A stretch of 64,000 nucleotides of DNA, from the NCBI RefSeq assembly GCF_018325905.1, contig NZ_AP021901.1:3472001-3536000 (forward strand). Reading direction: 5' to 3'. The notes under the pieces were generated by a model. That model had not been told where the DNA came from and ran no database searches. It saw only the letters and a list, made by a program, of their open reading frames with translations. The stretch is from Pseudomonas sp. St316 (GTDB lineage Bacteria > Pseudomonadota > Gammaproteobacteria > Pseudomonadales > Pseudomonadaceae). Positions 36,362 to 44,186 of the stretch are shown piece by piece (position 1 is the stretch's first letter; every line of letters begins with the position of its first letter). The position numbers and the translations under genes are program-made.

Positions 36362-37300
36362 ATGTATTTGGTGTGTGGTGAAGCGCTGTTTGATTTTTTC
36401 AGTGAGACCGAGGCGGATGGCCCCGCCTCGCAAGTGAACTACAAGGCCATTGCCGGTGGTTCACCGTTCAACGTGGCCGTAGGGCTGCGTCGCCTGGGTG
36501 TTGAATCAGCGCTGTTTACGGGGTTGTCCACCGACTACCTGGGCCGACGCTTGCGGCAGGTGCTGCTCAATGAAGGTGTCAGCGCCCAATACCTGGTGGA
36601 CTTCGACGCACCGACCACCCTGGCAATGGTTGCCGTAGGCGCCAATGGTTCGCCCCACTACAGTTTTCGCGGCGAAGGCTGCGCGGACCGACAACTGAGC
36701 CTGGCGCATCTGCCGGATCTGGGCCCCGAAGTACGCGGCTTGCATTTCGGCTCGTTCTCGCTGGTGGTCCAGCCCATCGCCGACACGCTCCTGGCCCTGA
36801 TGCAACGCGAAAGCGGCCGGCGCCTGATCAGCCTCGACCCGAATGTGCGGCTCAACCCGCAGCCGGATATCGAGCTGTGGCGCTCACGAATTGCGACGCT
36901 GGTGCAATATGCCGACCTGATCAAGGTCAGTGACGAAGACCTGGACCTGCTCTACCCCGGGAAGGAGCCGGAGGCGATAATCGAAGGCTGGTTGGGTAAC
37001 CGCTGCCAATTGGTCTTCCTGACCCGTGGCGGCCAGGGCGCTACGGTCTTCAGTCGCCAACACGGCTCATGGTCGCTGCCGTCCTGTCCGGTGAAGATCG
37101 CCGACACCGTGGGTGCAGGCGACACCTTCCAGGCCGCGCTGATTGCGTGGTTGACTGAACAACAATTGGATTCGGTCGAGGGTTTGCACGCCCTGACCCG
37201 GGAACAGATCAGCGCCATGCTTGAATTCGCCATTCGCGCCGCCGCCCTGACTTGCGGCAAGACCGGGCCGGACCTGCCCTACAGGCAACAATTGAACTAA
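36362..37300 (+). CDS. mtlZ: Fructokinase (MtlZ, PfkB family)
   Basis: PfkB-family carbohydrate kinase of 312 aa. It phosphorylates the fructose formed from mannitol or sorbitol. N-terminal substrate region AIAGGSPFNVAVGLRRLGV and C-terminal ATP/anion-hole motif DTVGAGDTFQAALIAWL with the catalytic Asp are present. Last gene of the operon. Confidence 0.94.
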   Translation: MYLVCGEALFDFFSETEADGPASQVNYKAIAGGSPFNVAVGLRRLGVESALFTGLSTDYLGRRLRQVLLNEGVSAQYLVDFDAPTTLAMVAVGANGSPHYSFRGEGCADRQLSLAHLPDLGPEVRGLHFGSFSLVVQPIADTLLALMQRESGRRLISLDPNVRLNPQPDIELWRSRIATLVQYADLIKVSDEDLDLLYPGKEPEAIIEGWLGNRCQLVFLTRGGQGATVFSRQHGSWSLPSCPVKIADTVGAGDTFQAALIAWLTEQQLDSVEGLHALTREQISAMLEFAIRAAALTCGKTGPDLPYRQQLN

Positions 37301-37324
37301 ATGGCCTATCGAAACTAAAAACTG

Positions 37325-37359
37325 GACGCCGGGTTCGGACATGACCGGACCCGAGCGTC
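37325..37359 (+). other. Imperfect hairpin behind mtlZ
   Basis: GACGCCGGGTTCGG and CCGGACCCGAGCGTC can pair with small bulges. It lies 25 bp after the operon end but lacks a U-tract, so it may protect the 3' end rather than terminate. Confidence 0.35.
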
Positions 37360-37383
37360 AGGCTTACAAGGACAACGCCGTGA

Positions 37384-37665
37384 TCAGCGGCCAGTCATCC
37401 GATGGTGTTGCTGATGAAAGTGATTGCCAGCGGCAGGGTTGTGGTCGAGCTCGGTACGCAGCTCGGCGATCAGGTCGTTGATGGCCCGGCAACCGGTGAG
37501 CTTATTGGCATCGATGTCGGTTTTGATCAAAGCCACGCGATCGGTTGCGTGATCGTCGTAAATCTTGACCGTCATCTTAAGCTCAGGTGACAAGGTGCAT
37601 TGCGAGCGCTTGGGCAGCAAGCTGCTTTCAATGATGTTTCGCATTTCGAGGGCAGATAAAAACAT
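37384..37665 (-). CDS. DUF1652 family protein
   Basis: Small cytoplasmic protein of 93 aa. The start ATG 37665 (MFLSALEMRNIIESSLLP) follows AGGAG. The pattern CQCTLSPELKMTVKIYD in variant form, followed by RAINDLIAELRTEL, is that of DUF1652, a family largely confined to Pseudomonas. Function unknown. Convergent with the mtl operon and isolated from other genes by a long gap upstream. Confidence 0.82.
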   Translation of the reverse strand: MFLSALEMRNIIESSLLPKRSQCTLSPELKMTVKIYDDHATDRVALIKTDIDANKLTGCRAINDLIAELRTELDHNPAAGNHFHQQHHRMTGR

Positions 37666-38050
37666 GGCGACTCTCTCCTGTTGAGGCGGCCAATTTATGT
37701 TCACGATGGCGGTATTTTCGTCCGTTTTCTTCCCTGCGGACTGGGACTACGAATACCGTGCCATTCGTTCGTTCTTTTTGGCGTTTTCATTCAATGAGTT
37801 CGTCAAGCGAACTCTTGAATCATCCCGCAAAAAATATGCCTGTATTGACGACCCTGCGAATTGATATGAATCAAGCGCTTAGCTTCGTCCCGCGGCAGAG
37901 AGCTCGTGCAAAATGCAAGGAAACGGTACTTTTTCCATGCAAACTGCAATCACTTTTATCCTGTTCGCACCCTAGAGTAGCCCCTTATGTGAAAACTCAA
38001 GCGGGCATCCGTCGCCTGCTTCAAAAAAAGTGTGACGTAGCGTAAAAAAA
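37666..38050. other. 385-bp gap without a supported gene
   Basis: An open frame at 37758-38045 (+) has no recognisable domain, an odd composition and no ribosome-binding site, so I do not call it. The stretch is AT-richer than its surroundings and must hold the promoter of the DUF1652 gene. No repeat or structured element is evident. Confidence 0.5.
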
Positions 38051-39058
38051 TCAAATCGCGCCCACCGCCGCACGCTCAGCCACATGGCGCAAACTGTCGA
38101 AATTGATGTTGGCACCCGAGTCGATCGCCACCAACGTCTGGCCTCGCGCCCCCGTCTGTGCCACGTACCGCTTGATGCCCGCCACCGCCAGTGCGCCCGA
38201 CGGTTCGGTGATGGAACGGGTGTCGTCATAGATGTCCTTGATCGCGGCGCACAGTTGATCGTTGCTCACGGTCATCACTTCATCGACACAGAAACGGCAG
38301 ATATCGAGGCCATGGGCGCCGATCTGCGCGACGGCGACGCCATCGGCGAAGGTTCCCACTTCCGGCAAGGTCACCCGCTCACCGGCTGCCAGCGCCGCCT
38401 GGAGACAAGCAGAATGCTGCGACTCGACGCCGATGATACGTACCTCCGGGCGCAGGTACTTGACGTAGGCCGCGATTCCAGCGATCAGCCCACCACCACC
38501 GACCGGGACGAAGATCGCATCCAACGGTCCGGGGTGCTGGCGCAGGATTTCCATGGCTACGGTGCCCTGCCCGGCGATCACGTCCGGGTCATCGAAAGGC
38601 GAGACAAACTCCCGTCCGGTTTGCTCGGCCAGGTCCAGCGCGTACGCCAGGGCAAACGGAAAGCTTTCCCCGTGCAGAATCGCTTCGGCGCCTCGGTTGC
38701 GCACGCCCAGCACCTTCAATTGCGGGGTGGTCACAGGCATGACGATGCTGGCCGAAATACCCAACTCCCGTGCCGCCAGCGCGACACCCTGGGCATGATT
38801 GCCGGCAGACGCGGTGATGACGCCTCGGACGCGCTGCTCCGGGGTCAGTTGCACGAGTTTGTTGTAGGCACCGCGGATCTTGAAGGAAAAAGTCGGTTGC
38901 AGGTCTTCACGCTTGAGCAGGATCCGGTTACCCAAGGCCTCGGACAGTGCAGGGGCCTCTTGCAGCGGCGTGCGCACGGCCAGTTCATAGACCGGCGCGG
39001 CGAGAATCTTCTTCACATAGTGCTCAAGCAGGGTTTGCTCGGCGCGGGTAACGGTCAT
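38051..39058 (-). CDS. ilvA: Threonine dehydratase, short form without regulatory domain
   Basis: PLP-dependent threonine ammonia-lyase of 335 aa, making 2-oxobutanoate for isoleucine synthesis. PLP lysine Lys60 in TFSFKIRGAYNK; phosphate-binding loop VPVGGGGLIAG; SAGNHAQGVA. The reading frame ends right after INFDSLRHVAERA, where canonical IlvA (about 500 aa) continues into two ACT-like domains that bind isoleucine. No remnant of those is seen downstream in the three frames. Allosteric inhibition by isoleucine is thus probably lost, and control appears to be transcriptional through the attenuator upstream. Confidence 0.9.
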   Translation of the reverse strand: MTVTRAEQTLLEHYVKKILAAPVYELAVRTPLQEAPALSEALGNRILLKREDLQPTFSFKIRGAYNKLVQLTPEQRVRGVITASAGNHAQGVALAARELGISASIVMPVTTPQLKVLGVRNRGAEAILHGESFPFALAYALDLAEQTGREFVSPFDDPDVIAGQGTVAMEILRQHPGPLDAIFVPVGGGGLIAGIAAYVKYLRPEVRIIGVESQHSACLQAALAAGERVTLPEVGTFADGVAVAQIGAHGLDICRFCVDEVMTVSNDQLCAAIKDIYDDTRSITEPSGALAVAGIKRYVAQTGARGQTLVAIDSGANINFDSLRHVAERAAVGAI

Positions 39059-39098
39059 GGCGATCTCCTGGTTCAGGCGGAGCCCAGGAGACAGAAAG

Positions 39099-39123
39099 AA
39101 AAAACCCGCCTCCAGGGCGGGTT
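39099..39123 (-). terminator. Attenuator terminator upstream of the threonine dehydratase gene
   Basis: On the minus strand AACCCGCC-N5-GGCGGGTT followed by a run of T (terminator read from 39123 to 39099), 41 bases before the start codon. Its 5' arm (39116-39123) can alternatively pair with GGCGGGTT at the end of the leader peptide frame (39141-39148). Confidence 0.85.
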
Positions 39124-39148
39124 GGGTGCAGCCGACAGCTAACCCGCC
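39116..39148 (-). promoter_or_regulatory. Antiterminator pairing of the ilvA leader
   Basis: RNA segment 1 GGCGGGTT (39148-39141) overlaps the last sense codons and the UAG stop of the leader peptide. Segment 2 AACCCGCC (39123-39116) is the 5' arm of the terminator. Pairing 1:2 excludes the terminator pairing 2:3 (segment 3 at 39110-39103). A ribosome reaching the stop would cover segment 1 and favour termination. Confidence 0.8.
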
Positions 39149-39204
39149 AAATAAGGAATGGCGGTAATAATGCTTGGCTGGCTGCGCAGTACGGTTAAAG
39201 TCAT
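39139..39204 (-). CDS. ilvA leader peptide (21 residues)
   Basis: Minute frame starting at ATG 39204 and ending at TAG 39139. It begins MTLTVLRSQ and then contains the run SIITAI, followed by PYLAG. Three of its residues are Ile, three are Thr, three are Leu and one is Val, the amino acids relevant to the branched-chain pathway, with two adjacent Ile codons followed by Thr. The end of the frame overlaps the antiterminator arm. The arrangement of leader codons, antiterminator and terminator is that of classical ribosome-mediated attenuation; function is inferred, the sequence elements are seen directly. Confidence 0.85.
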   Translation of the reverse strand: MTLTVLRSQPSIITAIPYLAG

Positions 39205-39296
39205 GGTTGAAAGTTAGCGGTGCGTTGGTGGCAAGTCAATGGCAAGTTCCCAATACTGATTAGCTGTGGCGACAGTCTCAAGTGAACACCATTACC

Positions 39297-39385
39297 TGTG
39301 GGAGCGAGCTTGCTCGCGATAACGGTGTGTCAGTCAGCATTAATGTCAGCCGACCCAAAGCCATCGCGAGCAAGCTCGCTCCCAC
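39297..39385. repeat. REPIN between the ilvA leader and the sugar dehydrogenase gene
   Basis: Inverted arms TGTGGGAGCGAGCTTGCTCG and CGAGCAAGCTCGCTCCCAC, about 89 bp, immediately behind the stop of the dehydrogenase gene read on the minus strand. Confidence 0.88.
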
Positions 39386-39390
39386 CTTTT

Positions 39391-40545
39391 CTACAATGAC
39401 TTGAGTCCGATTTTATACAACGCCCCGTCGTCCTCATCCGTAAGCACGTACAGGTAACCGTCCGGGCCCTGGCGAACATCCCGGACTCGCGCCTTGAGCT
39501 CACCCAGCAAACGCTCTTCGTGGACGACGTTGTCGCCCTGCAATTGCAGGCGGATCAGTTCTCCGGGCACCAGCGCCCCAATGAACACGTTGCGCTGCCA
39601 GGCCTTGAAACGATCATGGTCGTAGAACGCCATGCCGCTAAGCCCCGGTGACACCTGCCAGACGTGGTGAGGGTCAACGCCACCCTCGACGGTCTTGCCC
39701 TGGGCTTCGGGAATCGGGGCGCCGGAGTAATTGATGCCATGAGTCGCCAGTGGCCAGCCGTAGTTCTTGCCGCGCTCGATGATGTTCATCTCATCACCGC
39801 CCTTGGGCCCGTGTTCGTTCTCCCACAACGTGCCATTCCAAGGGTTGAGGGCGGCACCTTGGGGGTTGCGCATGCCGTAGGACCATATCTCGGGGCGGAC
39901 GTTTTTCTGGCCGACAAAAGGGTTGTCGTCGGGCACCTTGCCGTCGGGGTAGATGCGCACGATCTTGCCTTGCAGCTTGTCCAGGTCCTGGGCGGTGGGC
40001 CGCTCGTTGTTTTCCCCCAAGGTAATGAACAGATAACCGTCACGGTCGAAGACCAAGCGCGAGCCAAAGTGGTTGCCCGTGGACAACTTGGGCTGCTGAC
40101 GGAAGATCACGTCGAAATTCTTCAGGCTCTTGAGGTCTTCGGACAGTTGTCCGCGCCCCACGGCGGTACCGGCCTTGCCGTCTGCGCCCGCCTCGGCATA
40201 AGACAGGTAGACGGTGCGGTCCTGCTTGAAGTCGGGCGACAGCACCACGTCCAGCAGACCGCCCTGGCCCTTGGCCCACACTTCAGGCACGCCACTCAAA
40301 GGGGCGGACAATTGGCCATCGGGGCTGACCACACGCAGGTTGCCCGGTCGCTCCGTCACCAACATGCCCTGCTGGCCAGGCAAGAATGCGACGGACCAAG
40401 GGTGCTCCAGCCCCTTGACCACGGTGGTCACTTCCAGGGTGCCCTCCTCGCTCTTGAACGACTGGGTTGGCGCGGCTGCAGCCGAAGTGGCAAAGGTCAG
40501 GACAGCGCTGGCGCAACAGGCGGCCAGGAGTGTTTTACGCAACAT
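39391..40545 (-). CDS. PQQ-type soluble aldose sugar dehydrogenase (YliI-like)
   Basis: Periplasmic six-bladed beta-propeller oxidoreductase of 384 aa. Signal peptide MLRKTLLAACCASAVLTF...ATSAAAA. Blade motifs typical of glucose/sorbosone dehydrogenases are present (GLEHPWSVAFLPGQQGMLVT; GLLDVVLSPDF; TGNHFGSRLVFDRDGYLFIT; ENEHGPKGGDEMN; DGYLYVLTDEDDG). The start ATG 40545 has AAGGA upstream. Such enzymes oxidise aldoses with PQQ and pass electrons to an artificial or unknown acceptor; the natural substrate is not known. A small secreted protein gene lies immediately upstream in the same direction and may be co-transcribed. Confidence 0.88.
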   Translation of the reverse strand: MLRKTLLAACCASAVLTFATSAAAAPTQSFKSEEGTLEVTTVVKGLEHPWSVAFLPGQQGMLVTERPGNLRVVSPDGQLSAPLSGVPEVWAKGQGGLLDVVLSPDFKQDRTVYLSYAEAGADGKAGTAVGRGQLSEDLKSLKNFDVIFRQQPKLSTGNHFGSRLVFDRDGYLFITLGENNERPTAQDLDKLQGKIVRIYPDGKVPDDNPFVGQKNVRPEIWSYGMRNPQGAALNPWNGTLWENEHGPKGGDEMNIIERGKNYGWPLATHGINYSGAPIPEAQGKTVEGGVDPHHVWQVSPGLSGMAFYDHDRFKAWQRNVFIGALVPGELIRLQLQGDNVVHEERLLGELKARVRDVRQGPDGYLYVLTDEDDGALYKIGLKSL

Positions 40546-40592
40546 GCACAATTCCTTCTGTGGTGTGAAAAGAGAGCGACGGTCTCCAGTAC

Positions 40593-40934
40593 CTAGCGGT
40601 TGCCATTCTGGCTGCTCCTGGGTGGTGTAGGAGATTCGATGGTGGGGCGCGGCGAACCCGACGGTTGGCCGGAACGGGGGTAACCGTTGCCGATGCCACC
40701 GTTTTCCAGGGTCGGCGGGCGCGGTGCCGGCACCGTCGGGTTGTCATGAATCGTCGGCACATTCGACCGCGTGCCCTGCATGCTATTGGGATTGGCCCGT
40801 CGCGTCGGGCTGTTATAGGGATTGTTGTTGCCTGGCAGATTCTGGGCCAGAACCACGGGGCCTCCGCCCGGCGTAGCGGCCTGGACGGCGGCGGTCAGCA
40901 ATAGCGTCATGATGGCAACTATCAGCCTGTTCAT
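40593..40934 (-). CDS. Small secreted Pro/Asn/Gly-rich protein
   Basis: Exported protein of 113 aa. The start ATG 40934 follows AGGAGG. The signal peptide is MNRLIVAIMTLLLTAAVQA. The mature part is of low complexity, rich in Pro, Asn, Arg, Ser and Gly (LPGNNNPYNSPTRRANPNS; RPPTLENGGIGNGYPRSGQP), without Cys and probably disordered. I do not recognise the family. It is 47 bp upstream of the sugar dehydrogenase gene. Confidence 0.75.
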   Translation of the reverse strand: MNRLIVAIMTLLLTAAVQAATPGGGPVVLAQNLPGNNNPYNSPTRRANPNSMQGTRSNVPTIHDNPTVPAPRPPTLENGGIGNGYPRSGQPSGSPRPTIESPTPPRSSQNGNR

Positions 40935-41043
40935 TCGGACACCTCCTGAGTTCAGGCATATCGAAAGCACGCTACGCCGCAGGTTCGCCCTTGTTAAGCA
41001 AAATGTCCGGCTGAAGATGTAACGAAGAGTCTCCGAACCAATC

Positions 41044-41063
41044 TGGGAGCAAGCGCGCTCCCA
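41044..41063. repeat. Solitary REP half-element
   Basis: TGGGAGCAAGCGCGCTCCCA, a single REP hairpin without its inverted partner, between the small secreted gene and ku. Confidence 0.7.
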
Positions 41064-41130
41064 CAGTGGAAACTTTTCCCAAGGCGCGAGGGTCACCAGA
41101 AAGACATCCACCGGCAAGGACACCACCACC

Positions 41131-42021
41131 ATGGCACGGGCAATCTGGAAAGGCGCAATCAGTTTCGGGCTGGTCCACATTCCTGTCGCACTGGTGTCGG
41201 CCACCTCCTCCCAGGGCGTGGATTTTGACTGGCTGGACAAGCGCAGCATGGACCCGGTGGGCTACAAGCGAGTCAACAAGGCCACGGGCAAGGAAGTGAC
41301 CAAGGAAAACATCGTCAAGGGCGTCCAGTACCAGAAAGGCCAGTACGTGCTGCTCAGCGAGGAAGAAATTCGTTCCGCCCACCCCAAGTCCACCCAGACC
41401 ATCGATATCTTTGCCTTTGTCGACAGCGAGAAGATCCCGTTGCAAAACATCGACACGCCCTACTTTCTCGCCCCCGACAAACGCGGGGGCAAAGTCTATG
41501 CCCTGCTGCGCGAAACCCTGGTCAAGACCCACAAGGTCGCCCTTGCCCATGTCGTGCTGCATACCCGCCAGCACCTGGCGGCGCTCATGCCCCTTGAATC
41601 GGCGCTGGTACTGGTGATGCTGCGCTGGCCCGCCGAGGTGCGCGACCTTGATGTCCTGGAGTTGGGCGACGAGGTGACGAACCCGACCCTGGCCAAGGGC
41701 GAGCTGGAAATGGCCAAGCGTCTCGTGGAAGACATGAGCGCCGACTGGGAGCCGCAAAAATACCGGGACAGTTTCCAAGACAGAATCATGGAACTGGTGG
41801 AGAAAAAGGCCAATGAAGGCCGTCTCGAAGCGGTGGAGACCGACCCGGGCGAAGAACAACGCAAGACCGCCGATGTCATCGACCTTACCGAGTTGCTCAA
41901 GCGCAGCCTGGGCAGCAAGGGCAAGGTCCCCGACAAATCCGCCGGGAAGGCCCCTGCAAAACCTGCGAAAACCGGCAAATCCTCTCCTGCCAAAAAAGCC
42001 ACCAAGGCCTCCCGGGGGTAA
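41131..42021 (+). CDS. ku: Non-homologous end-joining protein Ku
   Basis: Bacterial Ku of 296 aa, a homodimeric ring that threads onto DNA ends and recruits LigD. The N-terminus MARAIWKGAISFGLVHIPV is the family signature. The core runs to about residue 255 (ELVEKKANEGRLEAV), followed by a Lys/Ala/Pro-rich tail (KSAGKAPAKPAKTGKSSPAK) of the type that aids DNA binding. It is followed after 32 bp by ligD, so the pair is an operon. Confidence 0.95.
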   Translation: MARAIWKGAISFGLVHIPVALVSATSSQGVDFDWLDKRSMDPVGYKRVNKATGKEVTKENIVKGVQYQKGQYVLLSEEEIRSAHPKSTQTIDIFAFVDSEKIPLQNIDTPYFLAPDKRGGKVYALLRETLVKTHKVALAHVVLHTRQHLAALMPLESALVLVMLRWPAEVRDLDVLELGDEVTNPTLAKGELEMAKRLVEDMSADWEPQKYRDSFQDRIMELVEKKANEGRLEAVETDPGEEQRKTADVIDLTELLKRSLGSKGKVPDKSAGKAPAKPAKTGKSSPAKKATKASRG

Positions 42022-42053
42022 ACCCTGGCGTGCGCAATACAAGGGAATCTGTC

Positions 42054-44021
42054 ATGGCTAACGCCGAGAGTGAATCCGCTCGTTTGTCTAACGCCACGTC
42101 GGACGCTGCGACGGCCCGCCAGGCGCCTCGAAACCGCCTGCCTGAGCGTCTGTCGCCGCAATTGGCCACCCCCGTGGAAGAACCGCCTACCGGCGTATGG
42201 CGCTATGAGGTCCAATTCCACGGATATCGGCTGTTGACCCGCATCGAACGTGGCGAAGTCCGTTTGTTCAATCGCAATCACCAGGACTGGACCGAGCGGT
42301 TGAAGCTGCACGCCGACGCCCTGGCCGGGTTGAACCTGGGAGACAGTTGGCTCGACGGCGAACTGGTGCTGCTCGATGAGACCGGCCACTCCGATTTTGC
42401 GGCCCTGCGCCAGGCCTTCGACATCCACCGTACCGTCGACATGGTGTACTTCCTGTTCGATGCGCCGTTTCTCAATGGTGCCGACCTGCGTCAGGCGCCG
42501 GTGGAAGAACGCCGTTCAGCCCTGAAAAAAGCCCTTGGCAACAACGCCAGCAAGCGCCTGCGCTTTTCCGAGTCGTTTTCGGCCAGCCAGCACGACATGT
42601 TCGAAAGCGCTATCGCGCTCTCACTGGACAGCGTGGTCGGCAAGCGCCTGGGCAGCCCATATATGTCCCGGCGAAGCGCCGATTGGGTGAAACTCAAGTG
42701 CCGGTTGCGCCAAGCCTTCGTCATCGTCGGGTTTACCCGCCCCCAAGGCAAGCGCAGCGGTTTCGGCGCGCTGTCGCTGGCGGTCAACGGGCCGTCGGGG
42801 CTGGTGTACGCCGGTCGGGTCGGCACCGGATTCAGCCAGGCGCAAATCCAGCAATTACACGCGCAACTGTGCACGCAGCAGCGCGATACTTCGCCACTGG
42901 CGTTGCCACTCAACGGTGTGCAGGGACGCGGTGTGCAATGGGTCGAGCCTGACCTGACCTGCGAGGTCGAGTTCACTGAATGGACACGCGACAGCCAAGT
43001 GCGTCAGGCTATTTTCCTCGGTTTGTCGAGCAATATGCCGGCCAGCAAGGTGGTTCGCGAGCAGCCCCTGCCGATAAAGCCCACGACGCCAGAACCCAAG
43101 CGTCGCAGCAAAGCCCGTACGGCCAAAGTCGACGGTGTGATGATCACTCATCCCGATCGGGTCATCGACAGTGTCAGCGGCGTGCAAAAGGCCGAGCTGG
43201 CGCAGTATTACCTGGATATCGCCCCGTGGATCCTGCCGCACCTCAAGCAGCGGCCGGTTGCGCTGCTGCGGGCACCGGATGGTATCGGCGAAGAGCAGTT
43301 CTTCCAGAAACACGCCGATCGCCTGGACATTCCCCACATCAAACAGCTGGATCCGCGACTGGACCCGGGCCATGCGGCGCTGATGGAAATCGATGACATC
43401 CACGCCCTGGTCAGCGCAGCGCAGATGGGCACGGTGGAGCTGCACACCTGGACCGCGACCCATGACCGAATCGAAACACCCGACCTGTTCGTCCTGGACC
43501 TGGACCCGGACCCTTCGCTGCCCTGGAGCGCCATGATCGAGGCGACCCACATGACCTTGGCGGTGCTCGACGAGTTGGGTTTGCAGGCTTTTCTCAAGAC
43601 CAGCGGTGGCAAAGGCATGCACGTGATCGTGCCCTTGGCGAGAAGTGAAAACTGGGACACCACCAAGGCGTTCGCCAAGGCCATCTCGCAGTTCCTGACC
43701 CGGCAAATGCCAGAGCGCATCACGGCCACCATGGGACCGAAGAACCGCATCGGGAAAATATTCGTCGACTACCTGCGCAACGCCCGCGGCGCCAGCACGG
43801 TGGCCGCCTACTCGGTGCGCGCCAGGCCAGGCCTGCCGGTCTCGGTACCGATTGCCCGCGCCGAACTGCAGACCCTGCGCAACGCCCAGCAATGGGATAT
43901 TCATACCGCCCTGGAACGGGCCAAGGGCTTGGGCGCCGATCCTTGGGAAGGCTACAACCACCGTCAGCGGATCACGGCCAGGATGTGGGAGCAACTGGAT
44001 GCGCAGAAACCCACCGACTGA
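42054..44021 (+). CDS. ligD: LigD-like protein: defective ligase domain fused to polymerase domain
   Basis: Protein of 655 aa related to end-joining LigD, but without the N-terminal phosphoesterase domain. The ligase domain (about 30-345) has YEVQFHGYR where active enzymes have a K-x-DG motif, so the AMP-accepting Lys is Gln54 and the Asp is His56. Motif IV reads LDSVVGKR instead of LEGxxxKR. Motifs WLDGELVLLD and DWVKLKC remain. The polymerase domain (about 365-650) keeps its catalytic aspartates (LDLDPD, Asp482/Asp484; FVDYLRN, Asp572). The start at 42054 has AAGGGA upstream. It is probably a polymerase/scaffold that needs another ligase. Confidence 0.88.
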   Translation: MANAESESARLSNATSDAATARQAPRNRLPERLSPQLATPVEEPPTGVWRYEVQFHGYRLLTRIERGEVRLFNRNHQDWTERLKLHADALAGLNLGDSWLDGELVLLDETGHSDFAALRQAFDIHRTVDMVYFLFDAPFLNGADLRQAPVEERRSALKKALGNNASKRLRFSESFSASQHDMFESAIALSLDSVVGKRLGSPYMSRRSADWVKLKCRLRQAFVIVGFTRPQGKRSGFGALSLAVNGPSGLVYAGRVGTGFSQAQIQQLHAQLCTQQRDTSPLALPLNGVQGRGVQWVEPDLTCEVEFTEWTRDSQVRQAIFLGLSSNMPASKVVREQPLPIKPTTPEPKRRSKARTAKVDGVMITHPDRVIDSVSGVQKAELAQYYLDIAPWILPHLKQRPVALLRAPDGIGEEQFFQKHADRLDIPHIKQLDPRLDPGHAALMEIDDIHALVSAAQMGTVELHTWTATHDRIETPDLFVLDLDPDPSLPWSAMIEATHMTLAVLDELGLQAFLKTSGGKGMHVIVPLARSENWDTTKAFAKAISQFLTRQMPERITATMGPKNRIGKIFVDYLRNARGASTVAAYSVRARPGLPVSVPIARAELQTLRNAQQWDIHTALERAKGLGADPWEGYNHRQRITARMWEQLDAQKPTD

Positions 44022-44052
44022 GCATCCCATAGGAGCGCAGGAGCGCAGGAGC

Positions 44053-44171
44053 GTAGGAGTTGTCGAGTGCAACGAGGCTGCGATCTTTCCCAACCCATTG
44101 AGTCCCGAGCGAACGATCAAGATCAAGATCAAGATCAAGATCAAAAGATCGCAGCCTTCGCCAGCTCCTAC
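44053..44171. repeat. REP variant pair (GTAGGAGTTG type) enclosing a hexanucleotide array
   Basis: Arms GTAGGAGTTGTCGAGTGCAA plus GGCTGCGATCTTT, and the inverse AAAGATCGCAGCC with GCCAGCTCCTAC, define a second REP class. The centre holds the tandem array at 44115-44144. Just before it GGAGCGCA is itself repeated three times (44033-44058). Confidence 0.75.
44115..44144. repeat. Tandem hexanucleotide array (GATCAA)5
   Basis: Five perfect copies of GATCAA in the loop of the REP variant pair. A similar hexamer array of another sequence, (GCAAGA)7, occurs at 48904-48944, also within repeat DNA. Confidence 0.9.
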
Positions 44172-44186
44172 GGGGCCACCTTCGGC

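Noticed and set aside
37758..38045. 95-codon open frame in the gap upstream of the DUF1652 gene
   Set aside because: No domain, no ribosome-binding site and unusual composition; isolated from any operon.
38084..39142. 352-codon open frame on the plus strand opposite the threonine dehydratase gene
   Set aside because: Shadow of ilvA and its leader; no recognisable protein features.
40593..41249. Long form (218 codons) of the small secreted protein
   Set aside because: The extension has no homology-like features and runs into the ku region; ATG 40934 has AGGAGG and a signal peptide.
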